Positions 1-8,573 of a stretch of DNA of 64,000 nucleotides are shown here, one piece after another (position 1 is the first letter of the stretch; every line of letters starts with the position of its first letter). Origin of the DNA: Planctomycetes bacterium MalM25. GTDB lineage: Bacteria > Planctomycetota > Planctomycetia > Pirellulales > Lacipirellulaceae. The position numbers were made by a program, and so were the translations under genes. The stretch lies in NCBI GenBank assembly GCA_007745835.1, contig CP036424.1, positions 62,001 to 126,000 of the forward strand, read 5' to 3'. Below the pieces are notes generated by a model. That model did not search any database and had not been told where the DNA came from. It saw only the letters and a list, made by a program, of their open reading frames with translations.

Positions 1-1
1 T

Positions 2-3000
2 GTCGCTCGATCCGCCCCGCCTCAGGAGCATCTCCAGGTAGGCGAGACGCACGGAGCGGTCCTCGGGGTTCTGCGCGATGATGTTGAGCATCTGCTGGCG
101 GCACTTGCGCCATTCGCCCAACGCGAAGTAGAGCTTCGCGAGGTCGAGTTCCGATTTCTTCGAGAGCTTCTGGTTCTGCCCGATCTCCTCGAGCAGCGTG
201 GCGGCCTTCAGGCGTGAGATCGGCTCGGGGCGCGGCGCGAGGATCTGCGCCATGAGCATGCGGTCTTCGGTGGGCAGGACCCCGTCCGACACATTGGACG
301 AGAGCAAGTTCTCCGCGTCGCGGAGCTCTTGGTAGGAGCCCCCCGAGGCCAGCAGCCGGGCCGCCGTGCTGCGTGCCCAGCGGGCGTGCGGGTTGTTCCC
401 CTCGATGACGCCGTCGGCCACGTCCTTGAGGATCTGGTTGACCAGTGGTTTGGCGCGATCGACCTTGTCCGCGCGTTGGTACGCGGGTCCCAGGTAGAAC
501 TGGGCGGCGAGCCGCGAGACCCGGGCGCGCTGCGATTCATCGACCTCCTCGAGCGCCTGCTTGTAGAGGGCCTCGGCGTCGATCGCGCGGCCGACCATCT
601 CGTAGCAGCGAGCGAACAACAACCTTGACTGATCCTCGATGAGGACGAGCTGCGCCTCGCGGATGGTGTCGTCCGCCTTGATCGGCTGACGCGTGGCCGC
701 GTAATAGCCGACCAGCGCCAGCCAGGCGTCGGCCGAATTGCGGTCGTTCTCCACCGCGGCGTTGAACGCCTTGCCCGCGTTGTCGGTGAGCGTCTTCTTG
801 CGGCTCTGGGGGAGTCCCGGCACGGCGGCGAGACGCGACAAGAAACGGCCGTACCAGAGCTGCATCTTGGGGTTGGTGGGCGCCTGGGCGGCGTACGCCT
901 CGGAGGCGGTCGTCGCCTCGGCGTCTCGGCCGACGTTCAGCAGGCACTCGGAGTACTCGCGGCCCAGCAGCTGCAAGCGGCTGTCGCGGCTGATCTTGTC
1001 CATCTGGCTAAGGGCGTCTTGGTAGCGCCCTCGGGCCATCAGCAGCTTGATGTACTGAAACAGCTCCCGGGCGTCCTGCCGGCCGAGGTTGGCGGCGCGG
1101 TCGTAGCTGCTGAGGGCGCCCTGCACGTCGCCGCGGGCGAGCGCGAGCTCGGCCTTCAGGTTGTGGAGCTCGTGCCATCCTTCGCGTTGGTTGAGAGCGC
1201 GATCGACCAACTCCTTGGCCTTGCTGAGCCCGTCGCCCTGTCCGCCCAGGGCGCGCCAGGCGGCCATCTCGCGTTGGGCTTCGGTGAACATCCAGGTCGG
1301 GTCTTCCTTGCTGCCGACCAGCTTGAGGATCGAGTCTTGCGCGGCTTTCATGCCCTCCTCGTCGTTGGTCGACTTCGCGACCTGGAAAAGGTTCAGGAGG
1401 GTCGGCAAATCGCTCGGCGAGAGCTCGGCGACCTTGCGGAGGCACTCGGAGCGTTCTTCCTCTTTGCGGAGTCGGCCGAACTTGTTCGCGAGGCCCTTCC
1501 AGAGTTGGACCTGCTGCGGGGCGGTCCAGTCCTCGGTCCCTTTGGTGAGAGCGAACAGCTGGTCGGTGAGGTCCTCGTCATTGATGACGCTCAGCAGGTC
1601 CGCCCGCTCGAGCCGCAGGATCGGCATATCGCCGAACCGCTCGACGACCTTGTCCAAAAGGCCGAGCGCCTTGACCGGACCCTGGTCGGGGTCGGCGGCG
1701 AACAGCTTCACCGCGGCCCGGCGAACGCCGAGGTTGTCGGGGTCGATCTTGTACGCCTCGACCAGGAGCTTGCGGGCATCGGGGTAGTTGCCGCGACGCA
1801 TCTCCACTTCGCCCTGCAGGACCTTGAGCATCCCCTCGGAGAGCCCCATCTGATCGATGTACTGGCGGCAGCGGGCGTCAAACGCCTCCCAGTCCTGCTC
1901 CGACTCGGGCTTCGCCAGCTCCAACGCGAGGGCGGTGTAGATCGAAACGCCCTCGCCTTCGCGTCGCTTGCCGCCCAGCGAACCGAGCACGCGTTGGCGA
2001 CCGGTCAGCGCGATCTCGTTCTTGGGCTCGATCTGCAGGGCGCGGTCGAACGCCTCGACGGCGAGCTCCTTCTGCCCGAGCTTCTCGCGACAGAGGCCCA
2101 GCAGGCAGTTCAGCTCGGGGCCGATCAGCTGGTTGGCGCCGAAGAAGGACTGGTACTTCTCGAAGACCTTCGCCGAGTCGAACCAGCGCTGGTCCCGCAT
2201 CCAGACCTGAGCCTCCAGGTAGTCCGGGAAGGCGGCCTGGAACAGGTCGAGGTCTCGCATCTGCTTGATCGTGTCTTTGACGGCCTTCAGGTCGTTCAGC
2301 TGGAGCAGCAGCCGGGCCTTCTGCAGCATCAGGTAGAGCGACTGTTCCGGTTTGACCGCCGCGATCCCCTCGTCGCACACCTTGGCGGCGCCCTCGTAGT
2401 CGCGTTGGCGGGTCGCGGTGTCCGCCAGGGTTTGGTAGAGCCCCGGGTTGTCCGGGTGCTTCTCCAGGCCGTCGCGGAGCAGCTTGTTCGCCTCGTCGAC
2501 GCGGTCGTCGCGCGAGGCGAGCCGCGCGTTCGCGATGATGATCGCCGGGGTGTCGGGCTCCAGCTCGAGGGCCTTCTTGATGTCCTCGTTGGCCTCGTCG
2601 CTCCGTTTCAGGTTCTCCAGGTACTGGCCGCGCGCCAGCAACGCCATCCCGCTCTCGGGATTGGCCTCGACCATCTGGGCGATGACGCGGTCGGCTAGCC
2701 CTTGCTCCAGCCGGTCGTATCGCAGCTTCCGGGCGACCTGGCTGTAGACCAAGAACTCGCCCGGGGCGATCGCTTCGTCCATGTCGAACGCGTCGGTCGT
2801 CGGGTCGTAGCCGATCAGCGTGAAGGCGTGATCGACCGCTTTGTCGTTGCCGCTGCCGAAATAGCACTTCGACCGCATCGCCTCGAGCTCGGGGTCCTTG
2901 GGCTTGCGGTTCAGCAGCTGCGAGATGTGGTCGGTCGCCTGCTTGAGCGCGTGGTGCTCCATGTACAGATCGACCAGCTTGCGCCGCAGGTCGTCGCGTT

Positions 3001-3331
3001 CCGGGAAGTTCCGGACGGTGGTCTCCAGCTGGCCGATCGCCTTGCTCAGGTCCTGGCGTTCCGCGTCGGGCAGCTTGGACACCTCGATCAGGGTGTCGCA
3101 GAGCTGCGCCATGGCGTCTTCGTCGTTCTGGTTGATCTGCAGGTAGTTGACCAGCAGCTGCTTCGACTTCTTCCAGTTGCCCTCTTCGCGGGCGATCTGG
3201 TCTCGCTCCAGCAGAAGGTCGGAGTTGCGCGCCTTCTGGAACTTGTAGAGCCCGTACGAGCCGCCCAACAGGACGATCGAGCCGATCACGAGAGCGGCGA
3301 GAAGCGGAACGTTAACGCGATAGCGTTGCAT
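2..3331 (-). CDS. Large TPR-repeat protein with N-terminal membrane anchor (partial, 3' end outside window)
   Basis: An uninterrupted reading frame of 1110 codons runs leftward from an ATG at 3331 and leaves the window still open, so the C-terminus is missing. Residues about 7-25 form one hydrophobic helix after a short basic start (MQRYRVNVPLLAALVIG), which suggests an inner-membrane anchor with the rest exported or periplasmic. The remainder is a long chain of helical pairs with TPR-like spacing, for example the stretches ending LLVNYLQINQNDEDAMAQL and LAKLYFALGEWRKCRQ. TPR arrays act as protein-protein scaffolds; no catalytic domain is visible in the part seen. It is followed upstream by a 296-bp gap with no gene. 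Function is unknown; large TPR proteins of this kind are common in planctomycetes. Confidence 0.85.
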   Translation of the reverse strand, partial: MQRYRVNVPLLAALVIGSIVLLGGSYGLYKFQKARNSDLLLERDQIAREEGNWKKSKQLLVNYLQINQNDEDAMAQLCDTLIEVSKLPDAERQDLSKAIGQLETTVRNFPERDDLRRKLVDLYMEHHALKQATDHISQLLNRKPKDPELEAMRSKCYFGSGNDKAVDHAFTLIGYDPTTDAFDMDEAIAPGEFLVYSQVARKLRYDRLEQGLADRVIAQMVEANPESGMALLARGQYLENLKRSDEANEDIKKALELEPDTPAIIIANARLASRDDRVDEANKLLRDGLEKHPDNPGLYQTLADTATRQRDYEGAAKVCDEGIAAVKPEQSLYLMLQKARLLLQLNDLKAVKDTIKQMRDLDLFQAAFPDYLEAQVWMRDQRWFDSAKVFEKYQSFFGANQLIGPELNCLLGLCREKLGQKELAVEAFDRALQIEPKNEIALTGRQRVLGSLGGKRREGEGVSIYTALALELAKPESEQDWEAFDARCRQYIDQMGLSEGMLKVLQGEVEMRRGNYPDARKLLVEAYKIDPDNLGVRRAAVKLFAADPDQGPVKALGLLDKVVERFGDMPILRLERADLLSVINDEDLTDQLFALTKGTEDWTAPQQVQLWKGLANKFGRLRKEEERSECLRKVAELSPSDLPTLLNLFQVAKSTNDEEGMKAAQDSILKLVGSKEDPTWMFTEAQREMAAWRALGGQGDGLSKAKELVDRALNQREGWHELHNLKAELALARGDVQGALSSYDRAANLGRQDARELFQYIKLLMARGRYQDALSQMDKISRDSRLQLLGREYSECLLNVGRDAEATTASEAYAAQAPTNPKMQLWYGRFLSRLAAVPGLPQSRKKTLTDNAGKAFNAAVENDRNSADAWLALVGYYAATRQPIKADDTIREAQLVLIEDQSRLLFARCYEMVGRAIDAEALYKQALEEVDESQRARVSRLAAQFYLGPAYQRADKVDRAKPLVNQILKDVADGVIEGNNPHARWARSTAARLLASGGSYQELRDAENLLSSNVSDGVLPTEDRMLMAQILAPRPEPISRLKAATLLEEIGQNQKLSKKSELDLAKLYFALGEWRKCRQQMLNIIAQNPEDRSVRLAYLEMLLRRGGSSD

Positions 3332-3627
3332 GGCGGCGCCCCGGGAGGGGTCCTGCGAGAGAGACGCGATGTGATCGAAGGGAGGGCGGGCTCGACGGCC
3401 CCAAACTCGAGGGCCCCAGAATGGCGGCGACGATACGCCGACCACGCGGAGCCTGGCCCTTTGCGACGCCGCGACCCCGTGTTGGGTTCCCGGATCGCAG
3501 CAAAAAGCGCACGACAGAGCGTCAATCGTATCGCGGTTGGGGGGGGTGTCAACGAACCAGCCGGGGCGCAACCATCGACCTTCAAATGACTTCCGGCTGG
3601 CGCGCCCGATCAGGCGGGTTGCGACGA

Positions 3628-5568
3628 TCAGGCCCCGCCGTCGTCGCTCCCCCTCGCCCGCAGCCAGAGCGGCGGCGAAGCGGCCCCGGACGGCTCCGCA
3701 ACCGCCCGCAGGCGGACCGGCCCGGGGCCCAGGACCTCGGCCGAGAGATCCGTCTCGCCCCCGGGGCCCTCGATCACGGCGACCTCACGCATCCCCTGGC
3801 GGATCGAGATCCGCTCGGCGCCCTCCGCCGTTGCGGCGACACGCAGCGGCTTATCGGTCCTCCGCAGCCGCACGGGGGCGAACGTTTGGCCCTCGATCTC
3901 CAGGACCTCGATCCCGCCGAGCTGCCGCCGCTGGCTCTCTAGCGCGTCGGGACTGAAGCCGACGCACCGCAGGTCGTGCCAGCCCGGCCCGAGCTGCTCG
4001 GCGGTGAACGCGGCGCCTTGGCCCGTGGGGAGCCGCATGCGGAGCTTGCCATCGACAAACAGCTCCCATCTCGAAGCCCCCTTGCCGCTCGCGGTCGTCA
4101 CACGCGGCACAATTTTCAGCACGGGGGGCGGCCCCTCGGGCTCGGTCTCTTCGCTCCCTCCTTCCGGCTCCGAGTCGGCCGTCTCGGTGGCGGGCGGTTT
4201 GATGCCCAGCTCCGCGAGGCCCAGCTCGGCGAGGCCCAGCTCGGCGAGGCCGAGCGTGCTCAGGTCGCCCCCGTTCGCCGGGGTGGGCCATCCGTCGACC
4301 GTGAGGTTGGGCCGTTGGGCCCACGGTTGGCAGAGCGGGTCGCCGACGATCAGCAATTGGTACGGAGCGGCCACCGATTGATAGAACGACTCCGCCAACG
4401 AGCAACCCCGTCGATAGTGCACGTGCAGCGAGGGGAGCGGGAACTTGGCCTGGATGGCGTACGGCTCGGCGACCGTGCCGCAGGAGCCGGTCGCCCCGGC
4501 TCGGATCCAGTCGGTCAGCGGGGTTTGATAGCCCGGCTTGGTGGTCAGCACGCCGCCGTAGCTCGTGAGCTGTTCGCAGATGGCGCCCGGTGAGATCCTG
4601 AAGCCCGCTCTATCAAAATCGATCTCGCGCGTGCCGAGCATCGTTCCGAGGAGTTGGTCGACTTGCTTGGGAGCGTCGCCCGTTTGGACCTGGACCTTCG
4701 CACCAAGCCGCTTCAGCTCCTCGGCCGCCGCGGCGAAGCAGGCGTGGCGTGGGGTGGAACGTGCCGAGTTGTTGCGGACGAAGCAGAACGTCCCCTCGGG
4801 GGGCGACCGCTCGGCCTCGACGGCCCGATCGAGCGAGGCGATCACCTCTTCGACCGTTGAGCCCCGTCCCGTGGTGACGCCCAGCATGGTCGACATCAGG
4901 TAGCGACGGCCCTTCTTCACGTCGGGGGAGCGTCTGCCCCCTTCGAGCCAAGCGTACCGCGAGCGGAAAGCCCGCGACGGGATGCGCGACAGCGAGGCGC
5001 AGCTGAGCAGGTTGCGTTGGCTCGATCGCCCCTTAGGGGAGGGCACGTACCAGTTGGTGGCGAGCGTCACCACGCCCGGGTGCTTGCCCAGCACGAAGGT
5101 GTACAGGTAGGTCGCCCCCGTGAGCGAGGCGTACGGCGACTGCTGCTTGGTGAGCTTGACCTCCTTGGGGTACTCCTTCTGGAGGTTCACCAGCCAGGGG
5201 AAGTCGGTCGAGTAGGCGACCATGTCGATCTGCAGGCCGAGGCCGCGGTCGTCGATCGCCTTGGCCGCTGGCAGGAAGATCTCCTCGCGGAATCGTTCCC
5301 CGCTGACGCGTTCCAGGGGGCCGTTGTAGTCGAGGTAGACGACGTTCGAGGCGGGCAGGTCGCGCGAGCGGATATAGTGGTTGGCGACCGCCTTGGAGCC
5401 GGCGCTGTTGGCGTTGACCACCAGGAGGACGTTCTCCGGCCCGCCGCCCGCCCGGGCCGCAGCGGGCGCCAGCACCAGGCAGGCGATCGCCGCGAGGGTC
5501 CACTTGGGGCGGTTGTACCGGCCGTTGGTGGGGGCCGCGGTCGGGGTGAAAAGCTCCGTGACGCGCAC
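3628..5568 (-). CDS. TIGR03790 family exported protein
   Basis: The protein (646 aa from the chosen start) carries a signal peptide (KWTLAAIACLVLAPAAARA) followed by a domain matching the TIGR03790 family: ENVLLVVNANSAGSKAVANH, then RDLPASNVVYLDYNG and a DPLCQPWA motif near residue 400. The family is found in Planctomycetes, Verrucomicrobia and some other bacteria; its biochemical role is not known. The GTG at 5568 is preferred because GGAGA lies 6 nt upstream (5575-5579); an in-frame GTG at 5601 would add 11 residues. A low-complexity linker of LGLAE repeats follows the conserved domain, then a C-terminal beta-rich region. The gene is divergent from the kinase at 5646. Confidence 0.8.
   Translation of the reverse strand: MRVTELFTPTAAPTNGRYNRPKWTLAAIACLVLAPAAARAGGGPENVLLVVNANSAGSKAVANHYIRSRDLPASNVVYLDYNGPLERVSGERFREEIFLPAAKAIDDRGLGLQIDMVAYSTDFPWLVNLQKEYPKEVKLTKQQSPYASLTGATYLYTFVLGKHPGVVTLATNWYVPSPKGRSSQRNLLSCASLSRIPSRAFRSRYAWLEGGRRSPDVKKGRRYLMSTMLGVTTGRGSTVEEVIASLDRAVEAERSPPEGTFCFVRNNSARSTPRHACFAAAAEELKRLGAKVQVQTGDAPKQVDQLLGTMLGTREIDFDRAGFRISPGAICEQLTSYGGVLTTKPGYQTPLTDWIRAGATGSCGTVAEPYAIQAKFPLPSLHVHYRRGCSLAESFYQSVAAPYQLLIVGDPLCQPWAQRPNLTVDGWPTPANGGDLSTLGLAELGLAELGLAELGIKPPATETADSEPEGGSEETEPEGPPPVLKIVPRVTTASGKGASRWELFVDGKLRMRLPTGQGAAFTAEQLGPGWHDLRCVGFSPDALESQRRQLGGIEVLEIEGQTFAPVRLRRTDKPLRVAATAEGAERISIRQGMREVAVIEGPGGETDLSAEVLGPGPVRLRAVAEPSGAASPPLWLRARGSDDGGA
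4201..4260 (-). repeat. 15-bp tandem repeat inside the TIGR03790 gene
   Basis: Four consecutive 15-bp units (4201-4215, 4216-4230, 4231-4245, 4246-4260), the central two identical (GAGGCCCAGCTCGGC on the + strand), encode LGLAE repeats in a linker. The reading frame is kept, so unit number could change by slippage without frameshift. Confidence 0.85.
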
Positions 5569-5645
5569 TCGTCGTCTCCAGGTATATTGAACGGATCGCA
5601 CCCGCCCCTACGCCCAAGCCTTTTACTTACGCGAGAAACAGGTCG

Positions 5646-6527
5646 ATGGCCGGAATCGGCGCTTTCTTTCGCTCGATGCTCGATGGCGGCAAGGTCGATG
5701 TGGCCAGCCGCTACGAGATCCTCCGCGAAGCGGTCTCCGGCACCATGTCGGACTTCCACATGGCCCGCGATCGCCAGACCGACGAGATCGTCGGCCTGAA
5801 GATCCTCGACAAGACCAAGACGGAGCAACTCGAGGCACGGTTCCGTGGCCTCAAGAAACCGACCGAGGGCGAGATCGCCTCGCTCTTCGATCATCCGACC
5901 ATCGTGAAGACCACCCGCCACGGCCTCACCACCAAGAACGAGCAGTTCCTGGTCATGGAGTTCCTCGACGGACCCGGCCTCAACTCGGTGATCATCGGAC
6001 GCGATCAACGCCTCGAAGGCAACCGCCTGACCCTCATGCGCCAGGCCGCCGAGGCCCTCGATGTCGTCCACAAGGCGGGGTTCATCCACCGCGACGTCTG
6101 CCCGCGGAACTTCGTCTGCGCGAAAGACGGCTCGTCGCTCAAGCTGATCGACTTCGGCCTGACCGTCCCCGCCGAGAAGGAGTACATGCAGCCGGGCAAC
6201 CGGACCGGCACCCCGAACTACATGGCGCCGGAGATCGCCCGGCGGAAGGCGACCGACCAGCGGGTCGATATCTTCGCTTTCGGAGCCTCGATGTACGAGA
6301 TGTTCGCCTTCGAGCTCCCTTGGCCGCGTGGGTCGGACGGCTTGGCGGCGATGTCGCACGGGGTGATCGCGATCCCCCCCCTGTCGGGGCACTGTCCCTG
6401 GGTCCACCCGGAGGTCGAGACCCTGATCACGGAGTGCCTGGCTCAGGAGCCCGATAAGCGGCCCCGGACGATGGAATCGATCATGAATCGCCTGAAACGC
6501 CTGCCCAGCGAGCGGGCTCCCGCCTGA
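5646..6527 (+). CDS. Serine/threonine protein kinase (PknB-like catalytic domain, variant catalytic loop)
   Basis: The 293-aa protein is a single protein-kinase domain. Visible motifs are the ATP lysine in VGLKILDK (K52), the catalytic loop HRDVCPRN (residues 148-155), the DFG motif (169-171) and APE (194-196), and an extended region ending in the usual RP motif (DKRPRTMESI). It lacks any transmembrane segment and sensor domain, so it is probably cytosolic. Two things are odd: the glycine-rich loop is hardly recognisable (ILREAVSGTMSDFHMA), and the loop lysine of HRDxKxxN is replaced by cysteine (C152). It starts 77 bp from the divergent TIGR03790 gene. Substrates cannot be told from the sequence. 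Confidence 0.9.
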   Translation: MAGIGAFFRSMLDGGKVDVASRYEILREAVSGTMSDFHMARDRQTDEIVGLKILDKTKTEQLEARFRGLKKPTEGEIASLFDHPTIVKTTRHGLTTKNEQFLVMEFLDGPGLNSVIIGRDQRLEGNRLTLMRQAAEALDVVHKAGFIHRDVCPRNFVCAKDGSSLKLIDFGLTVPAEKEYMQPGNRTGTPNYMAPEIARRKATDQRVDIFAFGASMYEMFAFELPWPRGSDGLAAMSHGVIAIPPLSGHCPWVHPEVETLITECLAQEPDKRPRTMESIMNRLKRLPSERAPA

Positions 6528-6569
6528 GCGGGGCTCCGATCAGGGGCAATTTTTCGGGCGGGCTACGGG

Positions 6570-6598
6570 TTGTGGCCCGGGGAGCCGACCTCTAGTAT
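6570..6598 (+). promoter_or_regulatory. Sigma70-like promoter of the small basic protein gene
   Basis: TTGTGG at 6570-6575 and TAGTAT at 6593-6598 are separated by 17 bp, giving a leader of about 65 nt before the ATG at 6672. This is pattern matching only. Confidence 0.45.
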
Positions 6599-6671
6599 GT
6601 GGGGCTCGGCTCGCTCCCAGGGGCGCGCCCCACCCATCCGCACACACGACGGCGCTGTTCAGGTCAGAACC

Positions 6672-6884
6672 ATGGCGATTGATAAGTCTCTCAAAGTGAA
6701 GGCGGGCGCCACCGCCAACCGCAGCGTTCTCACGCGCGTCGAGCGGATCGAGAAGCTCCGCGAGACCGAACGGTGGTCCGACGACAGCAGGCCCTACGGC
6801 TTGCCCAAGGTCCGTGTCCGCAAGCTGGCCATGAAGAAGAAGAAGAAGGCCAAGAAGGAAGACGACGAAGATGGCGACAAGTGA
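6672..6884 (+). CDS. Small basic protein, TIGR04137 family
   Basis: The 70-aa product begins MAIDKSLKVKAGATANRS and contains VLTRVERIEKLRE and GLPKVRVRKLAMKKKKK, which match the small basic protein family named TIGR04137 from Planctomycetes, Verrucomicrobia and Chlamydiae. The tail alternates a lysine run and an acidic run (KKEDDEDGDK). No function is established for the family; the charge and size would suit binding of nucleic acid or ribosome, but that is inference. The ATG at 6672 matches the conserved family N-terminus; an in-frame ATG at 6570 would add unrelated sequence. A candidate promoter precedes it and a strong hairpin terminator follows at 6919, so it looks like a single-gene, well-expressed unit. 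Confidence 0.88.
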   Translation: MAIDKSLKVKAGATANRSVLTRVERIEKLRETERWSDDSRPYGLPKVRVRKLAMKKKKKAKKEDDEDGDK

Positions 6885-6918
6885 GCCGCCCCCTCACTCG
6901 TCACGATCAAGACACACG

Positions 6919-6952
6919 AAAAAAGCCGCGTCGACAAAGACGCGGCTTTTTT
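6919..6952. terminator. Intrinsic terminator, probably bidirectional
   Basis: A perfect 14-bp inverted repeat (AAAAAAGCCGCGTC, 6-nt loop, then its complement) ends in a T run on each strand. It lies between the small basic protein gene (+) and the convergent gene ending at 6977 (-), and can serve both. Confidence 0.9.
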
Positions 6953-6976
6953 CATGCTCGGACCGGGATCGTGGGT

Positions 6977-8038
6977 TCAGCGCTCGGACTGCCCCGCGAG
7001 TCGCGCCAGCCGGGCCGTCAGGTTCTCCAACGCTCGCCGGCGTGATTTTTCGCGGGGGGGCGTCTGCTTGGTCAGTCGCTCCGCCTTGCGGCGGACCAGC
7101 TCGCGGACCAGCTCCGACGAGGGCGACTCGGGCAGCCAGCCCCGCTCCGAAGCCGGCAGCCCCTGGCGGTAGAGGTCGAGGAACTGGCGTTGTTCCTCCA
7201 GCCGCTCCAGCCGCTCGGCGGCGTCCGCGAGGCCGAACACGTCACTCTCCTCCATCTCGATGACCGCGAGCTGCAATTCGCGGAGTGCGGCGTTGTAGCC
7301 GCGCACCTCCGCGGCCAGCTGGGCCCGGTTGATCGTGGCTCCCGCCGAGCGATCGAAGGACGGGCGACGTGACGTGCGGCGCTGTCCCGAGCGGAGCGGG
7401 TTCGGGCTGGCGGCCGGGTCGTCGGCGAAGGGGTCGCGCCACTCCAGCGGTGCCGCGGAGGGGCGCCGGGACCACTTGCTGCGCGCCGGCGAGCGGGCCG
7501 GGCCCGCCGCCTCGGCCGCGGGGGCGATCGGCTTAGCGACCGAGCGCCGTTCGGTGGCGGAGGTGCGGACCACCTGGGCGGGGCCATTCGCTCGAGCCCC
7601 GGTGTTCGGGGGAACGATCGCTGGCGGCGCCGGCTCAACATCGGCGGCCGGCGTGGTCTGCTTGGTTAGCGAGCGTTCGGCGGGCGCCCGCTTGGCGACG
7701 ACCGGCTCGGGCTGCTTCAAAAAGCGTGGCGCCGCGGGCAGCTCACCGGACCCTCCCGGCATGATCGAACGCATGGCGCGGTCGATCCAGTTCGCCATCA
7801 GCGCGCGGTTATCGGCGGACGCCTCGCCACCGGTTGTGCGGTTCCATTCCTCCAGCACCGCCCGGATGTGCTGTCGGTGCGCCGTGAGGGCGGGCTCGTA
7901 ATGCTGGTGCCGCAGGTGGACTTGCTGCGCGAGCGCGTCGAGTCGGCCCTGCAACGAAGGCGTCGATTGCCCGTGGGACACGCCGACCGATCCGAGGCCA
8001 ACCGCGAGGGCGGCGACCGCTATCATCCGAGCTGACAT
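6977..8038 (-). CDS. Hypothetical secreted protein, low-complexity middle
   Basis: The 353-aa product begins with a signal peptide (MSARMIAVAALAVGLGSVGV, cleavage likely after SHG or GVS), so the ATG at 8038 is chosen; the frame is open further upstream but without a credible N-terminus. An N-terminal helical region (residues about 25-100) is followed by a proline/alanine/arginine-rich disordered stretch and a C-terminal region rich in Glu, Arg and Leu that looks like a coiled coil (AAERLERLEEQRQFLDLY). I do not recognise the family. It converges on the small basic protein gene, sharing the terminator at 6919. Confidence 0.65.
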   Translation of the reverse strand: MSARMIAVAALAVGLGSVGVSHGQSTPSLQGRLDALAQQVHLRHQHYEPALTAHRQHIRAVLEEWNRTTGGEASADNRALMANWIDRAMRSIMPGGSGELPAAPRFLKQPEPVVAKRAPAERSLTKQTTPAADVEPAPPAIVPPNTGARANGPAQVVRTSATERRSVAKPIAPAAEAAGPARSPARSKWSRRPSAAPLEWRDPFADDPAASPNPLRSGQRRTSRRPSFDRSAGATINRAQLAAEVRGYNAALRELQLAVIEMEESDVFGLADAAERLERLEEQRQFLDLYRQGLPASERGWLPESPSSELVRELVRRKAERLTKQTPPREKSRRRALENLTARLARLAGQSER

Positions 8039-8573
8039 GGGTGTGTGGGTGTGCCTGGGAAGGGTCGAAGGCATCGTGCGCCGCCGTTCCGTACGGCGCG
8101 CGGGGCTCCGCCGGGCGCAAACCCAGAAGCCGGGCAAACATAGATCACCCCCGGCGGGAGTCAAATCGGATAACGCCGCAATCCCGTCAGAGTCACCGCC
8201 CGGGGCGCCGGCGAGACCGCCCCCGCCGGTCGTCGCGCGAAGCACGATCGGGAGGGGTTTGCGGGTTGGGTTGTCGTTTCGGCCTGCGCCCGGTCGTTGC
8301 GATGGGGGCTTTGGCCTTTTGTGATGAAACGGCTCGGTTGGAACTTAGCGGCTAGACGAAACTCATACCTGCCGGACTGGGAGGTTGGTGCACCACTCGG
8401 TTCGGAGCGGGATACAAGATGGGCCGGCGTTGCGGGCAGGCAATCGCTGGTCGAGCGGCTCTCGATCCTCACCTTGACGTTGCCCCCCTGACCCTCAGAG
8501 CTGTCCGATCAAAGAAGGCTGATTGCTCAAAGCGCGGCCCGTCCCTTCGTTTTTTTTTGCACAGGGGCAGGCG
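8039..8573. other. Intergenic region of 535 bp without a recognisable gene
   Basis: The region separates the divergent genes starting at 8038 (-) and 8574 (+). I looked for tRNA, 5S rRNA and long hairpins and found none that fold convincingly. Part of it (about 8300-8540) is less GC-rich than its surroundings and could hold promoters or a non-coding RNA, but nothing specific can be supported. Confidence 0.5.

Noticed and set aside
1019-2698. A 559-codon open frame antisense to the TPR gene
   Set aside because: The - strand frame has a start, membrane anchor and TPR pattern; the + strand translation lacks any recognisable motif. High GC codon bias keeps the antisense frame open.
4201-4260. 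CRISPR-like array
   Set aside because: Units are contiguous, 15 bp and in frame, with no spacers; no cas gene in the window.
8290-8470. Possible tRNA, 5S rRNA or other structured RNA in the 535-bp gap
   Set aside because: A GGTTCG motif is present, but no cloverleaf stems pair, and no 5S, SRP or RNase P core sequence can be matched.
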